From: a virus
Strand: one strand, 5' to 3'
IMG/VR virus record: IMGVR_UViG_3300042549_000134
Span: 1 to 21,467 of that record
Length of the DNA: 21,467 nucleotides
Shown: piece after piece, positions 20,265 to 21,467 of the stretch
Layout of the letters: the number at the start of each line of letters is the position of its first letter
Position numbering within the stretch: position 1 is the first letter of the stretch
Notes under the pieces: generated by a model
The model's input: only the letters and a program-made list of their open reading frames with translations
What the model was told of the DNA's origin: nothing
Database searches by the model: none
Program-made: the position numbers and the translations under genes

Positions 20265-20407
20265 TTCTTCTTTGCGGTCTTAGCCGCAGCCTTAAATGCC
20301 GCCTCAGTAGGTGCGCCTTTAGAACCAACCTTACGCATCTTTTCCTTAGAACCCGCTTTGATGCGTTCTTGTTTGGCATTGATGTTAGCGTATAGACCTT
20401 GTTTCAT
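20261..20407 (-). CDS. Small Lys/Ala-rich basic protein
   Basis: The protein has 48 residues from ATG 20407. It begins MKQGLYANINAKQERIKAGS, continues KEKMRKVGSKGAPTEAAF, and ends in an Ala/Lys-rich tail (KAAAKTAKKK). The pattern GLYANIxAKxxRIxAGSxEKMRKxGxKGAPT is one I recall from many small marine and freshwater phage proteins of unknown function. Both ends overlap neighbours as ATGA, which supports translation. The lysine tail resembles DNA-condensing peptides, so packaging or virion DNA contact is possible but not shown. Confidence 0.65.
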   Translation of the reverse strand: MKQGLYANINAKQERIKAGSKEKMRKVGSKGAPTEAAFKAAAKTAKKK

Positions 20408-20550
20408 TTCTTTTTAGCCTTCCCTGCTTCGGATAAAGCAATAGCAATGGCCTGTTTTGGATTAGTAACGACCTTTTTATTGGTAGTCAACTTGCCCTTA
20501 CCAAACTCAGTCATCACTTTGCTGATCTTCTTTTGGGCTTTAGTTTTCAT
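20404..20550 (-). CDS. DUF6496-like small basic protein
   Basis: The protein has 48 residues from ATG 20550. It begins MKTKAQKKISKVMTEFGKGK, with VTNPKQAIAIALSEAGKAKK near the end. The arrangement K-A-Q-K-K-x-x-K-V-M, then a short basic linker, then NPKQAIAIALSEA matches what I remember as DUF6496, small proteins found in phages and bacteria without known function. The start lies 1 base after the preceding stop and its TGA overlaps the next ATG. It is one of a run of short, lysine-rich proteins between capsid and tail genes. Confidence 0.7.
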   Translation of the reverse strand: MKTKAQKKISKVMTEFGKGKLTTNKKVVTNPKQAIAIALSEAGKAKKK

Positions 20551-20551
20551 A

Positions 20552-20833
20552 TCAATACATGATCTTGGCAGTAATTGTGCCAGTTACATAAACTGTGCAA
20601 TTGGCTCTTAAATACTTAGGAGCGTTAGCAATAGTAATAATGCCATCACCAGTTAAGGCCGTACCAATCGTTGAATATGTTACCCCGTCCAAACTGCCTT
20701 GCAAAGCAACAGTAGCACTTGTGATGCCTGAAACTTGTAAGAATGCGGGTTGACCAGGATCGACTTGAACTGCGGTTGATGCGCCAGTAGCGACAACGGC
20801 ATTCAAAAGTGTAATTGGAGCAGCTATAGCCAT
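20552..20833 (-). CDS. Small beta-rich virion protein
   Basis: The protein has 93 residues. It begins MAIAAPITLLNAVVATGAST and contains VQVDPGQPAFLQVSGITSAT, VALQGSLDGVTYSTIGTALT and a terminal ANCTVYVTGTITAKIMY. Strand-rich and low in charge, it resembles a single beta-sandwich of the kind used as a capsid decoration or fibre-base domain (the GSLDGVTYSTIG motif is common in such structural proteins). It lies close downstream of the capsid gene and overlaps the previous stop as TAATG. A structural role is inferred from fold character and position. Confidence 0.6.
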   Translation of the reverse strand: MAIAAPITLLNAVVATGASTAVQVDPGQPAFLQVSGITSATVALQGSLDGVTYSTIGTALTGDGIITIANAPKYLRANCTVYVTGTITAKIMY

Positions 20834-21018
20834 TATTTACCCCTTGTAGATTTTTTCATCATGTTGGTAGCAGTACGACCACCACGGGTAGGCATAGCTT
20901 TAGGCTTACCAATAGCAATCATTACAGTAACGGGCATAGATTTCTTCTTGCCATACTCTTTGGCTTCTTTCTCGCCTTTTTCTGTGTATGGGAATTTCTT
21001 GTTTCCAACTTGTGGCAT
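20833..21018 (-). CDS. Small basic phage protein, unknown function
   Basis: The protein has 61 residues; ATG 21018 follows the preceding stop by 8 bases. It begins MPQVGNKKFPYTEKGEKEAK with EYGKKKSMPVTVMIAIGKPK, then a basic tail with TRGGRTATNMMKKSTRGK. The opening (VGxKxFPYTxxGxxEAKxY) recurs in short marine and freshwater phage proteins as I remember them. It is strongly positively charged. With the three basic genes downstream it forms a cluster between capsid and tail genes. Function unknown. Confidence 0.65.
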   Translation of the reverse strand: MPQVGNKKFPYTEKGEKEAKEYGKKKSMPVTVMIAIGKPKAMPTRGGRTATNMMKKSTRGK

Positions 21019-21026
21019 ATAAATCC

Positions 21027-21230
21027 TTATCGAACTAGCTTGGTTGCAATGAAAGAAATGATACCGCCAACAACAGAGGCGATTGCCATTCCAACGAAAA
21101 AGCCACCTTTAGACTTGTTTGCCATTTCTAAAAGCGTTTTAATATCTTGGCGAAGTGCGTGAACTTCTGTTTGAAGAGCCTCAACTTGAGCTTCCAATTT
21201 GCCAAATTCTCTTGGATCAATTTCCGACAT
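21027..21230 (-). CDS. Coiled-coil single-TM protein (XhlA/holin-like)
   Basis: The protein has 67 residues. ATG 21230 is chosen because GAGG precedes it; the longer in-frame start at 21296 would lie deep in the upstream gene. Residues 1-44 are a polar helix with heptads (FGKLEAQVEALQTEVHALRQ, DIKTLLEMANKSKG); residues about 45-65 are a transmembrane helix (FFVGMAIASVVGGIISFIAT) ending KLVR. A short coiled coil followed by one C-terminal membrane helix is the layout of XhlA-type holin-associated proteins. It lies next to the capsid gene, far from the lysis cassette, so an unrelated virion-membrane role is also possible. Confidence 0.6.
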   Translation of the reverse strand: MSEIDPREFGKLEAQVEALQTEVHALRQDIKTLLEMANKSKGGFFVGMAIASVVGGIISFIATKLVR

Positions 21231-21393
21231 TTTCAACCTCTTTCTTTGGTCTTCCAACCTTAGGTTTGTCTTCAACTTTCTTTGGAGTTTCCTCAACTAG
21301 GACGTATCCTTCGTGACCTTTCATGCTATCAATATCATGTTGATAGGTGAAAGTAACTGTGTTTCCCGACTTTAAGCAACGAAAAGTAGCCAT
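21217..21393 (-). CDS. Small phage protein, unknown function
   Basis: The protein has 58 residues from ATG 21393 to TGA (21219-21217), overlapping the next gene by 14 bases. GGAG stands 5 bases before the ATG, immediately after the T-run of the terminator. It begins MATFRCLKSGNTVTFTYQHD with IDSMKGHEGYVLVEE, then a Lys/Pro/Glu-rich tail (TPKKVEDKPKVGRPKKEV). The front half (FxCLxSGNxVxFxxxHDIxSMxxHxxYVxV) recurs in small capsid-proximal phage proteins as I recall them. The tail resembles a flexible docking arm. First gene after the capsid terminator. Confidence 0.65.
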   Translation of the reverse strand: MATFRCLKSGNTVTFTYQHDIDSMKGHEGYVLVEETPKKVEDKPKVGRPKKEVENVGN

Positions 21394-21402
21394 AAAAACT
21401 CC

Positions 21403-21429
21403 AAAAAAAGGGGGGTATTAGCCCCCTTT
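21403..21429 (-). terminator. Rho-independent terminator after the capsid gene
   Basis: On the minus strand AAAGGGGG (21429-21422) pairs with CCCCCTTT (21414-21407) around a 7-base loop, and the T-run continues to 21403. It lies between the stop of the partial gene at the right edge (21432) and the next gene (ATG 21393). A partial terminator there would lower expression of the downstream genes relative to capsid protein. It also fits known phage practice of a terminator after the major capsid gene. Confidence 0.85.
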
Positions 21430-21431
21430 AA

Positions 21432-21467
21432 TTAAACTGCACGACCAATAATTAAGGTCAATGTAGT
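21432..21467 (-). CDS. C-terminal end of an upstream gene, probably major capsid protein (partial)
   Basis: The last 11 residues, TTLTLIIGRAV, are followed by TAA (21434-21432) in a frame running off the right edge. A short hydrophobic ending with IIGRA or VVGRS is common in major capsid proteins. The strong terminator directly after it and the adaptor, nozzle and fibre genes that follow downstream also fit a capsid gene here. Eleven residues cannot prove the family, so the call rests mainly on gene order. Confidence 0.45.
   Translation of the reverse strand, partial: TTLTLIIGRAV

Noticed and set aside
19768-20283. 171-codon plus-strand open frame across the small virion genes
   Set aside because: It spans the junction of two well-supported leftward genes with overlapping start and stop, and shows no recognisable domain.
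15-21467. tRNA genes and insertion sequences
   Set aside because: No cloverleaf-like segment, transposase motif or terminal inverted repeat was seen, and the intergenic gaps are too small to hold them.

Overview
The window is part of a tailed-phage genome, most likely a short-tailed (podovirus-like) phage of a Gram-negative host. The base composition is moderately AT-rich. The Gram-negative host is inferred from an Rz/Rz1 spanin pair, a GH19 endolysin without a signal peptide, and lipobox proteins. Many small proteins resemble families I know from uncultured freshwater and marine phages. The host itself cannot be named from this window. No terminase, portal, polymerase, integrase, tRNA or CRISPR is visible, so this is roughly the virion and lysis half plus a small recombination/regulatory arm.

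Layout. (1) Positions 1-645 hold leftward genes: a truncated ORF behind a good sigma70-like promoter, a winged-helix protein and a small ORF. (2) Positions 646-768 are a divergent control region with inverted and direct repeats. (3) Positions 769-2615 are a rightward early-type operon: two small proteins, a DUF1071/Sak3-type annealing protein, a tiny SSB-like protein, a structured RNA element, a winged-helix protein and a small protein. (4) From 21467 back to 2616 everything is leftward and tightly packed, with starts and stops mostly overlapping as ATGA, GTGA or TAATG. Read in the direction of transcription this gives: the likely end of the major capsid gene, a terminator, a run of small proteins, the tail adaptor and nozzle-like protein, the tail fibre, an fn3/lectin-like adhesin, a probable fibre-associated protein, a sulfotransferase, an APS-kinase/nucleotidylyltransferase fusion, three large internal/ejection-type virion proteins, a string of tiny envelope-directed proteins, the lysis genes (holin-like, Rz/Rz1, endolysin), a zinc-peptidase-like protein, a metallophosphoesterase and a small membrane protein. 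The two operons converge with no intervening base at 2615/2616.

The most striking content is the pair at 12528-14140. A PAPS-type sulfotransferase is translationally coupled to a fusion of an APS-kinase-like domain and an HxGH nucleotidylyltransferase domain. It sits between the host-recognition genes and the ejection proteins. Together the two genes could make and use activated sulfate, or a related activated group, to modify virion or host-surface molecules. Other points of note are the long imperfect hairpin at 2030-2085, the out-of-frame nested o-spanin, an inner-membrane-type lipoprotein in the lysis region, and a (VVPP)n tandem repeat in a virion protein.
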